Of a DNA stretch of 64,000 bases, positions 10,083-20,844 are shown piece by piece. Below the pieces are notes generated by a model. That model had not been told where the DNA came from and did no database searches. It saw only the letters and a list, made by a program, of their open reading frames with translations. Numbering within the stretch: the stretch's first letter is position 1; each line of letters opens with the position of its first letter. Source of the stretch: Musa acuminata AAA Group (Eukaryota; Streptophyta; Magnoliopsida; Zingiberales; Musaceae); assembly GCF_036884655.1 (NCBI RefSeq), contig NC_088347.1:14765501-14829500 (forward strand), read 5' to 3'. The position numbers were made by a program, and so were the translations under genes.

Positions 10083-13000
10083 CTCAATACTAACCCATGG
10101 TTATGATACATGGCAGAATGGAGAGGCCAATTTATTAATCACCAGGGGATTGGTAGGGCGACTTTCAAATACCCCGAATGTCGCCTTTGCATATGAAATT
10201 TCAGGGGTGGTGGACTACCTAACAAGCCATGGCGTAAGAGCTTTGCCAGGTAGGAGGTACTCCACAACAGAAATTCGAGGAAGAGACTGGATGATCAGGC
10301 CTACGCAGGTCTCGATTCCCATGCAACCTGTTGAGCTCAGAAGCCGAAACCTGATCGATGGGAGAATTTCGATCAGTTTTGAAAATTACAAAGCTGCATC
10401 AACATCCAGTAGGATCCAGTACAACAACGTTGACGATGAAACGTTCAGTGACGAAGAAGAGATACGAAGTCACACAATAGCCGTCAACATTCAACTTTCC
10501 AGTGATGAAGAAAACGAGGCAGAAGAACTACAAAAAGATCTAAACTTTTACTTCCAAAATATTAATGACTCAAGGGAGGAAGTAGAAATGCCATATCCTC
10601 AAAGGCCTCGACGAGAACTAATCGCAGCAGGATTAGAAGAAGAATTAGTGATGGAATACCCCCAATTAGCAAAATTATCCCATCAGGTATATTCATCATC
10701 TGCTATTTCAAATTACAGGCCTCCTTCGGACTCAACTATGGGGCCAATAAACTACCCCCCAGCAGTAAACATAGAATCCACAAGTCAAAGGCCAGAGTAT
10801 GAAGGATACTCAAGGCAACAACCGAAGTACAAAGCGAAAAACTTTTCTGAAGCCTGGAACCTTCCTTCAGCATTCCAACAACAGGGGGCAATATTTATCA
10901 TCCCATCTCAATTAGGGATGTTTGATGAGGTATTTATGAGGTGGGAATCAATAACAAAAAATCTAGTATCTTTACAAGGATTTACTGACCCATTGGCAAA
11001 AATGGAGTTTATTGAAAATTTACTTGGAGAAGCAGAAAAACTGGCGTGGATTCAATGGCGAATGGCCTACCCAGATGAATACCAACAGCTTCTTGCCAAT
11101 GCAGATGGAACAGGAGGAACACAAAACATCCTCTCGCAACTAAGGACCATCTTTATACTTGAAGACCCATTTCAAGGATCAACTACAGCACAAGAAGAGG
11201 CCTACAGAGATCTTGAAAGGTTATCCTGTACTAACCTCAAGCATATTATTCAATTTCTAAATGACTATATGAGGTTAGCATCCAAAACCGGAAGGATGTT
11301 TTTAGGACCTGAATTATCAGAAAAACTATGGTCCAAAATGCCAGGAGAATTGGGAAAAAGAATTAAAGCTGCATTCGAAGCAAAATACAGAGGAAATACT
11401 ATAGGAGTAATCCCAAGGATCCTTTTCTCCTATAAATACTTGGAATCAGAATGCAAGGATGCTGCGTTTAGAAGAGCATTAAAGGATTTATCCTTTTGCA
11501 GTGAAATTCCTATCCCAGGATATTACAGTAAACCAGAAAGGAAATACGGGGTGAGAAGATCTACAACATACAAAGGCAAACCCCACTCATCTCATGCAAG
11601 AATCGAAAAGAGAAAGCATTTGATAAGAAATAAAAAATGCAAATGCTATCTCTGCGGGGAAGAAGGACACTATGCAAGAGAATGTCCTAATGACAAAAAA
11701 AATATCAAAAGGGTAGCTATATTTGAACAACTAGATATCCCTGAAGAATATGAAATACTATCTGTCCAGGAAGGAGAAAACCAAAGCGATGCTATCTACT
11801 CAATATCTGAAGGAGAAGATGCAGAAGACCTACAACACGGTATTCACTCCTTCACCCACAAAATTTTTGCTCTAGTAGAAGATAGTAGAACTTGGTGGAT
11901 AGGTCCTGAGACAGGATACAGGGCAAGGATACAAGTCTCTCAAGAACAAGCGGAATGCAGGCATATATGGGAAATCAACACAAAGCTACCATCAGTACTA
12001 GAAGAATGCAAATGCTGTAAAAGAAAATCACAAAGGAGACATAGGAGGCATTGTCCTCTATGCAAAATCACCTCTTGCGGAATGTGCAGTATATACTATT
12101 TTGACAAAAGAACACCTGTCATGATGGAAGAACCTCCGAGGTATGAACCTAGAAACTTGCTTCAAACACAACAAGATTTTATTAATCATTGTGAAGCTGA
12201 GATACGAAGGCTCAAAATGACCGTGGAATTCGAGCAACAAAAGGCCAAGGAATTAGAAGAAGCGCATGCTCAATCCATAGCCATAGCACAAGAAAATCTC
12301 AACCTCAGAAATGAACTATCAGAACTAAAAGAAAAATACAGTAAACTGGAAGAAGAAATCCTGGAAGTAGACAGGTTGAGACTGGAAAAGGCAGACCTCC
12401 TAAGAGAAATACAAAGGCTCGGGAAGGTAAAAATTGAAGAAAGTGAAGAGGATGAAGAGGCTCTTGTTCTTTTAGAGGAAGAAACTCAAAAGGTTCTTTC
12501 TATGGAGACAAAAGAAACTGGAGGATCAAGAAAATCTAAGAACATGCTCTTCAACTTAAAGGTACATATGGAAATCCTAAATATTCCCCTTTTTGAAATT
12601 AACGCTATATTGGACACAGGAGCTACAACTTGCTGTATAGACGAAAGGGCTGTACCAAAAGCTGCAATAGAGGAAAATCCCTATGTAGTGCACTTCAGTG
12701 GGATTACCTCTAAAACAACAGCAAACAAGAAGTTAAGGGGAGGAAGGATGACTATTGGAAATAACAGTTTCAGAATACCATACACTTATGCATTTCCAAT
12801 GAAGCTCGGGGATGACATTCAAATGATAATAGGCTGTAATTTCATAAGGGCAATGCAGGGAGGAGTAAGGATTGAAGGTAACACTGTCACATTCTATAAA
12901 AACCTGACAACTATTAACACTCTGCCCTACATCTCAACAGCCACAGCAATAGAGGAGCTAGATCTGGAAGAGGATGATTATATCCAGATCCAGGAATCAG

Positions 13001-14772
13001 TGCTATATTCAGCAGAAACTCAACAAAGTAATGAAAGCATAAAGGCCAAGTTTGGAAGCCTATTGGATCAATTAAAGGCCCAAGGATATATTGGAGAAGA
13101 TCCCCTCAAATACTGGAAAAAGAACAAAATAACATGCAAGCTGGAAATTAAGAATCCAGACTTTGTGGTAGAAGATAAACCTCTTAGACATCTGACACCA
13201 CAAGCAAAAGAAGCCTTTTCCAAACATGTGAAAGCGCTACTAGAGATCGGGATCATTAGACCAAGTAAAAGCAAGCATAGAACTACGGCTATAATTGTCA
13301 ACTCAGGAACTACAGTGGACCCCATAACAGGAACAGAAAGAAAGGGGAAGGAAAGGATGGTCTTCAACTACAAGAGGCTTAACGACATTACTGAAAAGGA
13401 CCAATACAGCCTTCCCGGTATCAACACAATACTCAAGAAGGTTAGTAACAGCAAAATTTATTCAAAATTTGACTTAAAATCTGGTTTCCATCAAGTCGCA
13501 ATGCACCCAGATTCAATCGAATGGACTGCATTCTGGGTTCCCGAAGGATTATACGAATGGCTTGCAATGCCATTCGGTCTTAAGAATGCCCCTGCTATAT
13601 TCCAAAGGAAAATGGACAACTGTTTCAGAGGTACAGAACAATTTATTGCTGTGTACATAGATGACATACTTGTGTTCTCAAAAAATGAGAAGGAGCATGG
13701 GCAACATCTCACCAAAATGTTGGAAATATGTCAAGAAAACGGTCTTATTCTAAGCCCAACAAAAATGAAGATTGCAGTAAGAGAAATCGAGTTTCTTGGA
13801 GCAGTCCTGGGTAATTCAAAGATCAAGCTGCAACCCCATATCATCAAAAGGATCGCTGAGTATCAAGAAAAAGACCTCATGATAAAGAAGGGTCTTAGAT
13901 CATGGTTGGGAATTCTGAATTATGCAAGAAGCTATATACCCAACCTAGGCAAACTATTAGGCCCGCTGTATTCAAAAACAAGCCCAACTGGTGAGAAAAG
14001 AATGAATGAGCAGGACTGGAAGCTAGTCAGGAAGATCAAAAACCTGGTACAGAACCTTCCTGACTTGGAAGTACCCCCTGAGGAATGTTTCATAATCCTA
14101 GAAACAGATGGATGTATGGAAGGTTGGGGAGGAATTTGCAAATGGAAGAAACAGAAATACGACCCCAGAAATACAGAAAAAATATGCGCATACGCCAGTG
14201 GAAGGTACAACCCAATCAAGTCCACCATAGATGCCGAAATGCATGCGGTTATGAAGACCCTTGAAGCATTAAAAATTTACTTCCTGGATAAAAGGGAAAT
14301 TATCATAAGAACTGACTGCCAGGCAATCATAAGCTTCTTCAACAAATCCTCTCAGAACAAACCATCTAGGGTGAGATGGATGGCCTTCGTAGACTACATA
14401 ACAGGAAGCGGCGTTGAAATCAAATTCGAGCACATTGAAGGAGAGAGTAACATCCTAGCCGACTCCTTATCTCGACTAATAAATATTTTGATTGCAGGAT
14501 GGCCAAACGAATCACTCTGCCTACTTCTAGAAGCGACACAGGAAGTTCAAGCCAAACCCAACCCCAAGGCCGTTACTCATTTGAATCAACTAATGAATCA
14601 AGTGACCTCCTCCTACAATACCAACAGGAGATGGATAGACTCACATCCGGAACACGTGGAGGACTCTCTTTCAGCAAAATGGGATTATCTGAAAGGAGGC
14701 TCGGAGCAATTCAAAAGGAAGCCTCCAGACAAGCACTTGAGGCATTGCAGCAATTCTTCAACATCCACTTAA
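10083..14772 (+). pseudogene. ORF3 polyprotein lacking its N terminus, copy F2a
   Basis: Open from the junction at 10,083 to the normal stop, about 1,560 codons. It lacks roughly the first 195 residues of the polyprotein, which belong to the movement-protein region, and there is no native ATG. Domains in order: rest of the movement region, coat region (around 10,840-11,500), zinc knuckle (about 11,645), Cys-rich cluster, coiled coil, DTGA protease (about 12,613), YIDD reverse transcriptase (about 13,657) and RNase H. All catalytic residues I checked are present. It is truncated and has no adjacent promoter on its 5' side apart from F1's, 1.5 kb away across J2. Confidence 0.88.
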
Positions 14773-14924
14773 TCAAGACTAAAGAGTATCAGAGAAGGAG
14801 CGGTGGAAAAGACAACTGGTACAGAGACTGGTTACCAGTCGTTCTTCAACAACAACGACAACTGGAGGAGGCCCTATCTCTGGTAAAAGACGTCTCACAA
14901 AGAACAACCAGCTTCAGCCTTTAG
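14499..14924 (+). CDS. Badnaviral ORF4-like protein, copy F2a (141 aa)
   Basis: Matches the commonest form of the protein. The ATG at 14,499 follows AG at 14,496-14,497 in TTTTGATTGCAG, and a branch-point-like CTAAT lies at 14,476-14,480. No donor remains upstream in this copy, so splicing from its own leader is impossible. Function unknown. The overlap with ORF3 limits how much an open frame proves, but the 152 bases beyond the ORF3 stop are also open. Confidence 0.5.
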   Translation: MAKRITLPTSRSDTGSSSQTQPQGRYSFESTNESSDLLLQYQQEMDRLTSGTRGGLSFSKMGLSERRLGAIQKEASRQALEALQQFFNIHLIKTKEYQRRSGGKDNWYRDWLPVVLQQQRQLEEALSLVKDVSQRTTSFSL

Positions 14925-15020
14925 GGAATGGCGGACCCCTACAATCAGCTGAAGGAATCCACTTTCTCTTCGCCGCCAAATAAAGACAAGTGAAGCTTCC
15001 GGGAACCACTTGTAGTGTCC

Positions 15021-15213
15021 ACCAGCTGGCAACAGCTGGATGTATTTACTTTCCTTAGTGTTTAAGTGAGAAAGAGCTGAGCCTCGGGGAGCCGCTCGTA
15101 GTGTCTGCCAGCTGGAAACAGCTGGATGCATTTACTTTCCTTAGTGTTTAAGCAAAACGAGCTGAGCCTCGGGGAGCCGCTCAGTTCGAAAGCTGGCAAC
15201 AGCTGGACAAAGG
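15021..15213 (+). repeat. Tandem duplication in the viral promoter
   Basis: A block beginning AGCTGGATG at 15,034 recurs at 15,120 (86-base spacing), and a shorter third piece starts about 81 bases later. Each unit holds CAGCTG palindromes, 'ctttccttagtgtttaag' and 'gagcctcggggagccgctc'. The array lies just upstream of the TATA box and is kept in every copy with an intergenic region, with small differences between units. An enhancer-like duplication is likely. Plant factors that might bind it are not identified here. Confidence 0.75.
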
Positions 15214-15278
15214 AATATAAAAGGAACGGATATAAGTGCGATGGGGCCCAATGAGCACCCGGCTTTATCCTTCCTTTC

Positions 15279-15288
15279 TATATAAACC
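15279..15288 (+). promoter_or_regulatory. Viral promoter TATA box driving F2b
   Basis: 'CTATATAAAC' about 220 bases before the primer site. Transcription would start some 30 bases downstream and read the leader, ORF1, ORF2 and truncated ORF3 of F2b. It is one of two promoters in the window that still precede a complete leader with ORF1 (the other is at 41,599). Confidence 0.75.
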
Positions 15289-15500
15289 CTCGCCCAGACT
15301 CTTGCAAGGCATCGGTCGAAAAACCAGAGTCTTACTTGAGTAGAAAAACCAATCTGTAAGCCTTTCAGCAATCCTTTGTAAGCAATTTAAGCTTTCTTCT
15401 CGTTCTTTATGCTTACTATTTCTTACAGAATGCGAGCTTGACTGTATCTCTTATTTACAAATTTTTTTGGTTGTTTTTGGTTGTATTCGCTTCCCCAGTT

Positions 15501-15512
15501 TGGTATCAGAGC
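15501..15512 (+). promoter_or_regulatory. Primer-binding site (tRNA-Met type), F2b
   Basis: TGGTATCAGAGC, complementary to the 3' end of plant initiator tRNA-Met. It marks position 1 of the badnavirus map and primes minus-strand DNA synthesis. The six bases before it read 'ccagtt' here instead of 'ccattt' in other copies. Confidence 0.92.
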
Positions 15513-15674
15513 CTACCGTTTTGATATAGTCTCTTACTTTGCTTATGATATTAATGCTATATATACATGAAATTGATTTCTCTTGCAATCTAAACTTGTG
15601 AGGAGCCCGAGGAAGGCAATTAGGTCAGGGAACCGCAGTAAGACCTTTGACGCAAGCCCTCTAAAGTTAAGAAA

Positions 15675-15680
15675 GTAAGT
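15675..15680 (+). promoter_or_regulatory. Candidate 5' splice site in viral leader
   Basis: GTAAGT after 'ttaagaaa', a full match to the plant intron start, 33 bases before the ORF1 ATG. With the acceptor at 18,869-18,870 it would define an intron removing ORF1, ORF2 and ORF3 and placing the leader directly before ORF4. The site is conserved in R3 and R4. Confidence 0.55.
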
Positions 15681-15707
15681 AGAATTAAGCTCATGCATAT
15701 CTAGTAT

Positions 15708-16139
15708 ATGTCTAAGCTTTGGGAAGAATCTATTCAGAAGTGGTATACCGACTCTCATACCTCCCATCTTGATTACTTAAATCTAGCCGAGACTTCAAAA
15801 CCTACCCAAAAGGAACTTGCCCACAACATTTCAGTTATTTACGACCGAACTTGTCTCTCAAGTAGAGTAAATCTAAGAAACTTTAAGCTCCTGCTTGAAG
15901 AAAACCAAAACCTTGAGCATAGGATTAAAAGGCTTGAATCCTCAGTAAAAACATTAACCTCCTTATTTGTTGAAAATAAGCCTCTCACCCAAACTGAAGT
16001 TCAGAAACTGTTGTTTGAAATAACTAAGCAATCTAGGCTTATTAAAGAAGAAGCCTTACGGCTTTCACGAAACCTCGATCAAAAACTCCAAAGGATTGAA
16101 ATCTTACTATCCAAAATAGAAAAACAAATTTTTGGATGA
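15708..16139 (+). CDS. Badnavirus ORF1 protein, copy F2b (143 aa)
   Basis: First major ORF of the viral RNA. Badnavirus P1 is a small protein of poorly known role, reported associated with virions in related viruses. The product here is Leu/Lys/Glu-rich with a likely coiled coil in the middle and C-terminal thirds. The stop overlaps the ORF2 start as ATGA (16,136-16,139), the usual arrangement for leaky scanning. This copy has two Lys/Asn and Glu/Lys differences from R3 and no disruption. The promoter, leader and start are all present, so it may be transcribed. Confidence 0.85.
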   Translation: MSKLWEESIQKWYTDSHTSHLDYLNLAETSKPTQKELAHNISVIYDRTCLSSRVNLRNFKLLLEENQNLEHRIKRLESSVKTLTSLFVENKPLTQTEVQKLLFEITKQSRLIKEEALRLSRNLDQKLQRIEILLSKIEKQIFG

Positions 16140-16522
16140 GCCACATATCCTCAAGGAGTACCGAATCCTACAAAGAAGCTCTTAAAGCCACTGAATCCAT
16201 TGATCCCCCGTCACTCGGTTTTCTTAAAACCAGTGATTGTCCGGGAACTCTCAGCCACCAGACAGCTGTAATTAAACAGCACAACGTGCAAATACAGCTT
16301 TTAATACAGATAGCTGAGGACATAAAAGGAATACGAACGGAACTACAGACAATACGGGAATTGCAACAATCAAAACCCATACAATCCCAAGTAGTACCGG
16401 ACGAACTCATCTCCAGACTAGCAAACCTCAACTTAGGTCCTTCGGAAAGACCTAAAGAGGCAAAAGGAAAAATTCTGGTCTTTAAAGACCCCATAAAAAT
16501 TTTCCAAGAAGCAAGGAAATGA
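16136..16522 (+). CDS. Badnavirus ORF2 protein, copy F2b (128 aa)
   Basis: Second ORF, linked to ORF1 and ORF3 by ATGA overlaps. Badnavirus P2 proteins bind nucleic acid and are thought to act in virion assembly. The C-terminal third holds several Lys/Arg residues and a Pro-Lys-rich tail, and a predicted helix fills the centre. No break is present. Translation would depend on leaky scanning past ORF1. Confidence 0.85.
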   Translation: MSHISSRSTESYKEALKATESIDPPSLGFLKTSDCPGTLSHQTAVIKQHNVQIQLLIQIAEDIKGIRTELQTIRELQQSKPIQSQVVPDELISRLANLNLGPSERPKEAKGKILVFKDPIKIFQEARK

Positions 16523-18549
16523 CTACCAGAACTCAAGAGGTGTCTACATCAACTCCTCTCGTGGAAGACCAAATCAGGAATTACCGGAGGAACCAGAGGA
16601 GAATATTCAACGCCAGAAGGCGACTCGGGCAGCTTATCTCCAGAAATACGGACTCAAATATACAAATTCTGGAACAACAGATAGACCCTCAAGCACAACT
16701 ACAATTATCTATGAGGGAAAGGGCTACAATAGCGCCTGCTGAGGTGCTATATCATTCAAGAAGAGATGATGTACATCATAGGGTCTACACACACAGGTCT
16801 GAAGAAGCCATGTTGGTCACAAATAACCAGGAAGACAGGGCTTTTATACAAGAACGAAGTTTTGACCAACTGATCCGGAGTGGGATGAGATACATTCATC
16901 TAGGGATCCTTCAAGCAAGGATCCAAACACTCCACCGACAGGAAGAAGGAACACTAGCACTATTGGTGTTCCGCGACAACAGATGGGCTGACGACAGGTC
17001 CATCATTGCAACTATGGAAGTAGACCTGACTAGAGGGAGTCAATTAGTCTACGTGGTACCAGACACCATGATGACGGTAGGAGCTTTCTACCGTAACATA
17101 CAACTCTCAATACTAACCCATGGTTATGATACATGGCAGAATGGAGAGGCCAATTTATTAATCACCAGGGGATTGGTAGGGCGACTTTCAAATACCCCGA
17201 ATGTCGCCTTTGCATATGAAATTTCAGGGGTGGTGGACTACCTAACAAGCCATGGCGTAAGAGCTTTGCCAGGTAGGAGGTACTCCACAACAGAAATTCG
17301 AGGAAGAGACTGGATGATCAGGCCTACGCAGGTCTCGATTCCCATGCAACCTGTTGAGCTCAGAAGCCGAAACCTGATCGATGGGAGAATTTCGATCAGT
17401 TTTGAAAATTACAAAGCTGCATCAACATCCAGTAGGATCCAGTACAACAACGTTGACGATGAAACGTTCAGTGACGAGGAAGAGATACGAAGTCACACAA
17501 TAGCCGTCAACATTCAACTTTCTAGTGATGAAGAAAACGAGGCAGAAGAACTACAAAAAGATCTAAACTTTTACTTCCAAAATATTAATGACTCAAGGGA
17601 GGAAGTAGAAATGCCATATCCTCAAAGGCCTCGACGAGAACTAATCGCAGCAGGATTAGAAGAAGAATTAGTGATGGAATACCCCCAATTAGCAAAATTA
17701 TCCCATCAGGTATATTCATCATCTGCTATTTCAAATTACAGGCCTCCTTCGGACTCAACTATGGGGCCAATAAACTACCCCCCAGCAGTAAACATAGAAT
17801 CCACAAGTCAAAGGCCAGAGTATGAAGGATACTCAAGGCAACAACCGAAGTACAAAGCGAAAAACTTTTCTGAAGCCTGGAACCTTCCTTCAGCATTCCA
17901 ACAACAGGGGGCAATATTTATCATCCCATCTCAATTAGGGATGTTTGATGAGGTATTTATGAGGTGGGAATCAATAACAAAAAATCTAGTATCTTTACAA
18001 GGATTTACTGACCCACTGGCAAAAATGGAGTTTATTGAAAATTTACTTGGAGAAGCAGAAAAACTGGCGTGGATTCAATGGCGAATGGCCTACCCAGATG
18101 AATACCAACAGCTTCTTGCCAATGCAGATGGAACAGGAGGAACACAAAACATCCTCTCGCAACTAAGGACCATCTTTATACTTGAAGACCCATTTCAAGG
18201 ATCAACTACAGCACAAGAAGAGGCCTACAGAGATCTTGAAAGGTTATCCTGTACTAACCTCAAGCATATTATTCAATTTCTAAATGACTATATGAGGTTA
18301 GCATCCAAAACCGGAAGGATGTTTTTAGGACCTGAATTATCAGAAAAACTATGGTCCAAAATGCCAGGAGAATTGGGAAAAAGAATTAAAGCTGCATTCG
18401 AAGCAAAATACAGAGGAAATACTATAGGAGTAATCCCAAGGATCCTTTTCTCCTATAAATACTTGGAATCAGAATGCAAGGATGCTGCGTTTAGAAGAGC
18501 ATTAAAGGATTTATCCTTTTGCAGTGAAATTCCTATCCCAGAAATATAG
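16519..18549 (+). pseudogene. ORF3 N-terminal part, truncated, copy F2b
   Basis: Starts at the native ATG (ATGA overlap with ORF2). It codes the movement-protein region and most of the coat region, about 674 genuine residues, and then crosses the deletion junction. The deletion is 2,650 bases, not a multiple of three, so the frame shifts and meets TAG at 18,547-18,549 (made by a C-to-T change) two residues later. No zinc knuckle or enzymes follow in frame. An Asp-to-Ala change lies near residue 189. It is a defective derivative that could still give a movement/coat fragment. Confidence 0.9.
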
Positions 18550-19145
18550 AAAAAATATGCGCATACGCCAGTGGAAGGTACAACCCAATCAAGTCCACCA
18601 TAGATGCCGAAATGCATGCGGTTATGAAGACCCTTGAAGCATTAAAAATTTACTTCCTGGATAAAAGGGAAATTATCATAAGAACTGACTGCCAGGCAAT
18701 CATAAGCTTCTTCAACAAATCCTCTCAGAACAAACCATCTAGGGTGAGATGGATGGCCTTCGTAGACTACATAACAGGAAGCGGCGTTGAAATCAAATTC
18801 GAGCACATTGAAGGAGAGAGTAACATCCTAGCCGACTCCTTATCTCGACTAATAAATATTTTGATTGCAGGATGGCCAAACGAATCACTCTGCCTACTTC
18901 TAGAAGCGACACAGGAAGTTCAAGCCAAACCCAACCCCAAGGCCGTTACTCATTTGAATCAACTAATGAATCAAGTGACCTCCTCCTACAATACCAACAG
19001 GAGATGGATAGACTCACATCCGGAACACGTGGAGGACTCTCTTTCAGCAAAATGGGATTATCTGAAAGGAGGCTCGGAGCAATTCAAAAGGAAGCCTCCA
19101 GACAAGCACTTGAGGCATTGCAGCAATTCTTCAACATCCACTTAA
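18542..19145 (+). pseudogene. ORF3 RNase H end remnant, copy F2b
   Basis: The part of the polyprotein right of the deletion: the RNase H residues after the first catalytic Asp, and the C-terminal tail, up to the normal stop. It lies in a different frame from the upstream piece and is separated by the TAG. The first RNase H Asp motif is deleted, so no active enzyme is expected. Confidence 0.9.
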
Positions 19146-19297
19146 TCAAGACTAAAGAGTATCAGAGAAGGAGCGGTGGAAAAGACAACTGGTACAGAGA
19201 CTGGTTACCAGTCGTTCTTCAACAACAACGACAACTGGAGGAGGCCCTATCTCTGGTAAAAGACGTCTCACAAAGAACAACCAGCTTCAGCCTTTAG
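18872..19297 (+). CDS. Badnaviral ORF4-like protein, copy F2b (141 aa)
   Basis: Same sequence as the F2a form. This copy is notable because promoter (15,279), leader donor (15,675), acceptor (18,869-18,870) and ORF4 all survive on one strand in order, so a spliced ORF4 RNA could be made from it with an intron of about 3.2 kb. Product function unknown; no membrane segment or known motif seen. Confidence 0.55.
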   Translation: MAKRITLPTSRSDTGSSSQTQPQGRYSFESTNESSDLLLQYQQEMDRLTSGTRGGLSFSKMGLSERRLGAIQKEASRQALEALQQFFNIHLIKTKEYQRRSGGKDNWYRDWLPVVLQQQRQLEEALSLVKDVSQRTTSFSL

Positions 19298-19650
19298 GGA
19301 ATGGCGGACCCCTACAATCAGCTGAAGGAATCCACTTTCTCTTCGCCGCCAAATAAAGACAAGTGAAGCTTCCGGGAACCACTTGTAGTGTCCACCAGCT
19401 GGCAACAGCTGGATGTATTTACTTTCCTTAGTGTTTAAGTGAGAAAGAGCTGAGCCTCGGGGAGCCGCTCGTAGTGTCTGCCAGCTGGAAACAGCTGGAT
19501 GCATTTACTTTCCTTAGTGTTTAAGCAAAACGAGCTGAGCCTCGGGGAGCCGCTCAGTTCGAAAGCTGGCAACAGCTGGACAAAGGAATATAAAAGGAAC
19601 GGATATAAGTGCGATGGGGCCCAATGAGCACCCGGCTTTATCCTTCCTTT

Positions 19651-19660
19651 CTATATAAAC
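19651..19660 (+). promoter_or_regulatory. Viral promoter TATA box at F2b right end
   Basis: 'CTATATAAAC'. It points right through J3 into the minus-strand copy R2, so its RNA would be antisense to R2. It faces the R2 TATA box about 1.2 kb away. Confidence 0.7.
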
Positions 19661-19699
19661 CCTCGCCCAGACTCTTGCAAGGCATCGGTCGAAAAACCA

Positions 19700-20702
19700 A
19701 TCAACTTAGGTCAATTTATTAGGTCCATCAAATAAATGAGTTGTCTGGCTTTGTTATTATAAATAAAGTAATGGTACATCCTTACCCAGTTTTGATACTC
19801 TCGCAAAACTGCTGCGAGGCCAATTTACAAATTCGCTTGATATTTTTAGTATTTTGTTCTGATAACCCATACAAAATTTGGTTTACCCCAATTAGGTTGA
19901 ATAAGGGCAATTTATAAACTAAAAATTATTAAGCTGTAATTTACATGGCATACCCCCAATTAGTAATACATTCAACTGTACTTTATATCTAGGGTTACCA
20001 GACTCAAAAGGGTATTCCATTTCTTATCAAATATACAAATTGCTTACCAATACATCAGTTTACCCATGGTTATAATTTATGTATATATTAAGACATAAGT
20101 ATCTCATGTTACAGATGTATTTCTAAAATAATTGTAAGCAAATGATGAATATTGTTACAACCAATGATGACATAATGAACCAAAAACATAAATTACTCTA
20201 CAAATTTATAAGTATAATATTTGTATTGAATAATCCCCATTTATACATGTAAGATAACCTGTAATATACAGGTTACCCTCTGTAATTTGGTAATATTTAT
20301 AAACTGTAGTTACACATGAAATTTATAAATTATAACAAATTACATCTATAAGAGATACTAATGTCTTTGATATGCAAGCATTTGTATTGGAGATACTACA
20401 GTTTATAGATTAAATTATGTCAATTATATCAAATGCTGTATCTATCTCTTATAGATGTAAATAAAAACAGATAGGCCCGCTGTTACACTATCAATTTATA
20501 AGAGATAGGTTACAAATGACTACAGTATTGGTTCTTATAGTTTACTGTAGTATCTCTTACAAATTAGACATTACTACAGTTTATAAATAACCAAATTACC
20601 TGTAACTATTTAGTTTTTCTTATTTACAAATTTTTTTGGTTGTTTCTATAAATACTAATACATGAGCCTAAAAACTAATAGCAGATACATTACTAATAAA
20701 TC
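19700..20702. repeat. Filler J3: AT-rich patchwork
   Basis: One kilobase without a gene between tail-to-tail copies F2b and R2. Short viral shreds include 'gaggccaattta' (19,816-19,827), 'atacccccaattag' (19,950-19,963) and 'taggcccgctgt' (20,472-20,483). All derive from ORF3, from separate places. It shares 'cttaccaatacatcag' with J1 and many 'gtatctctta' pieces with J0. The rest is AT-rich DNA of unknown source. Confidence 0.68.
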
Positions 20703-20844
20703 TCTGTAAGAAATAGTAAGCATAAAGAACGAGAAGAAAGCTTAAATTGCTTACAAAGGATTGCTGAAAGGCTTACAGATTGGTTTTTCTACTCAAGTAA
20801 GACTCTGGTTTTTCGACCGATGCCTTGCAAGAGTCTGGGCGAGG

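Larger units (their letters stand above)
10083..15500 (+). mobile_element. Endogenous badnavirus copy F2a (partial)
   Basis: Plus-strand segment starting inside the movement-protein part of ORF3 and running through coat, protease, RT, RNase H, ORF4 and the intergenic region up to the primer site. It continues without a break into F2b, as expected for a circular or concatemeric template. ORF3 has no stop or frameshift in the retained part. Confidence 0.94.
15409..15707 (+). promoter_or_regulatory. Viral leader with short upstream ORFs, copy F2b
   Basis: Between the promoter and ORF1 there are several small ORFs: 10 codons at 15,409-15,441, 18 codons at 15,545-15,601 and 3 codons at 15,693-15,704. 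Badnavirus leaders typically carry such uORFs and fold so that ribosomes can bypass them. I cannot test the fold here. The leader also contains the primer site and a strong splice donor. Confidence 0.6.
15501..19699 (+). mobile_element. Endogenous badnavirus copy F2b (internally deleted)
   Basis: A unit with leader, ORF1, ORF2, the movement and coat parts of ORF3, then a 2,650-base deletion, the RNase H end, ORF4 and the intergenic region as far as 'aaaacca', where filler J3 begins. The deletion joins 18,540 and 18,541 through a shared CCCAG and removes zinc knuckle, protease and RT. Two silent bases (near 17,479 and 17,522) are shared only with F3. Confidence 0.93.

Noticed and set aside
10150..10152. 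Apparent ORF3 start in F2a at TTG
   Set aside because: The frame is open back to the junction at 10,083 and the codon aligns with an internal Leu of the full polyprotein.
14979..14984. AATAAA in the intergenic region as the viral polyadenylation signal
   Set aside because: It lies about 300 bases upstream of the TATA box, so it would not give terminal redundancy. The true signal is probably a non-canonical one downstream.
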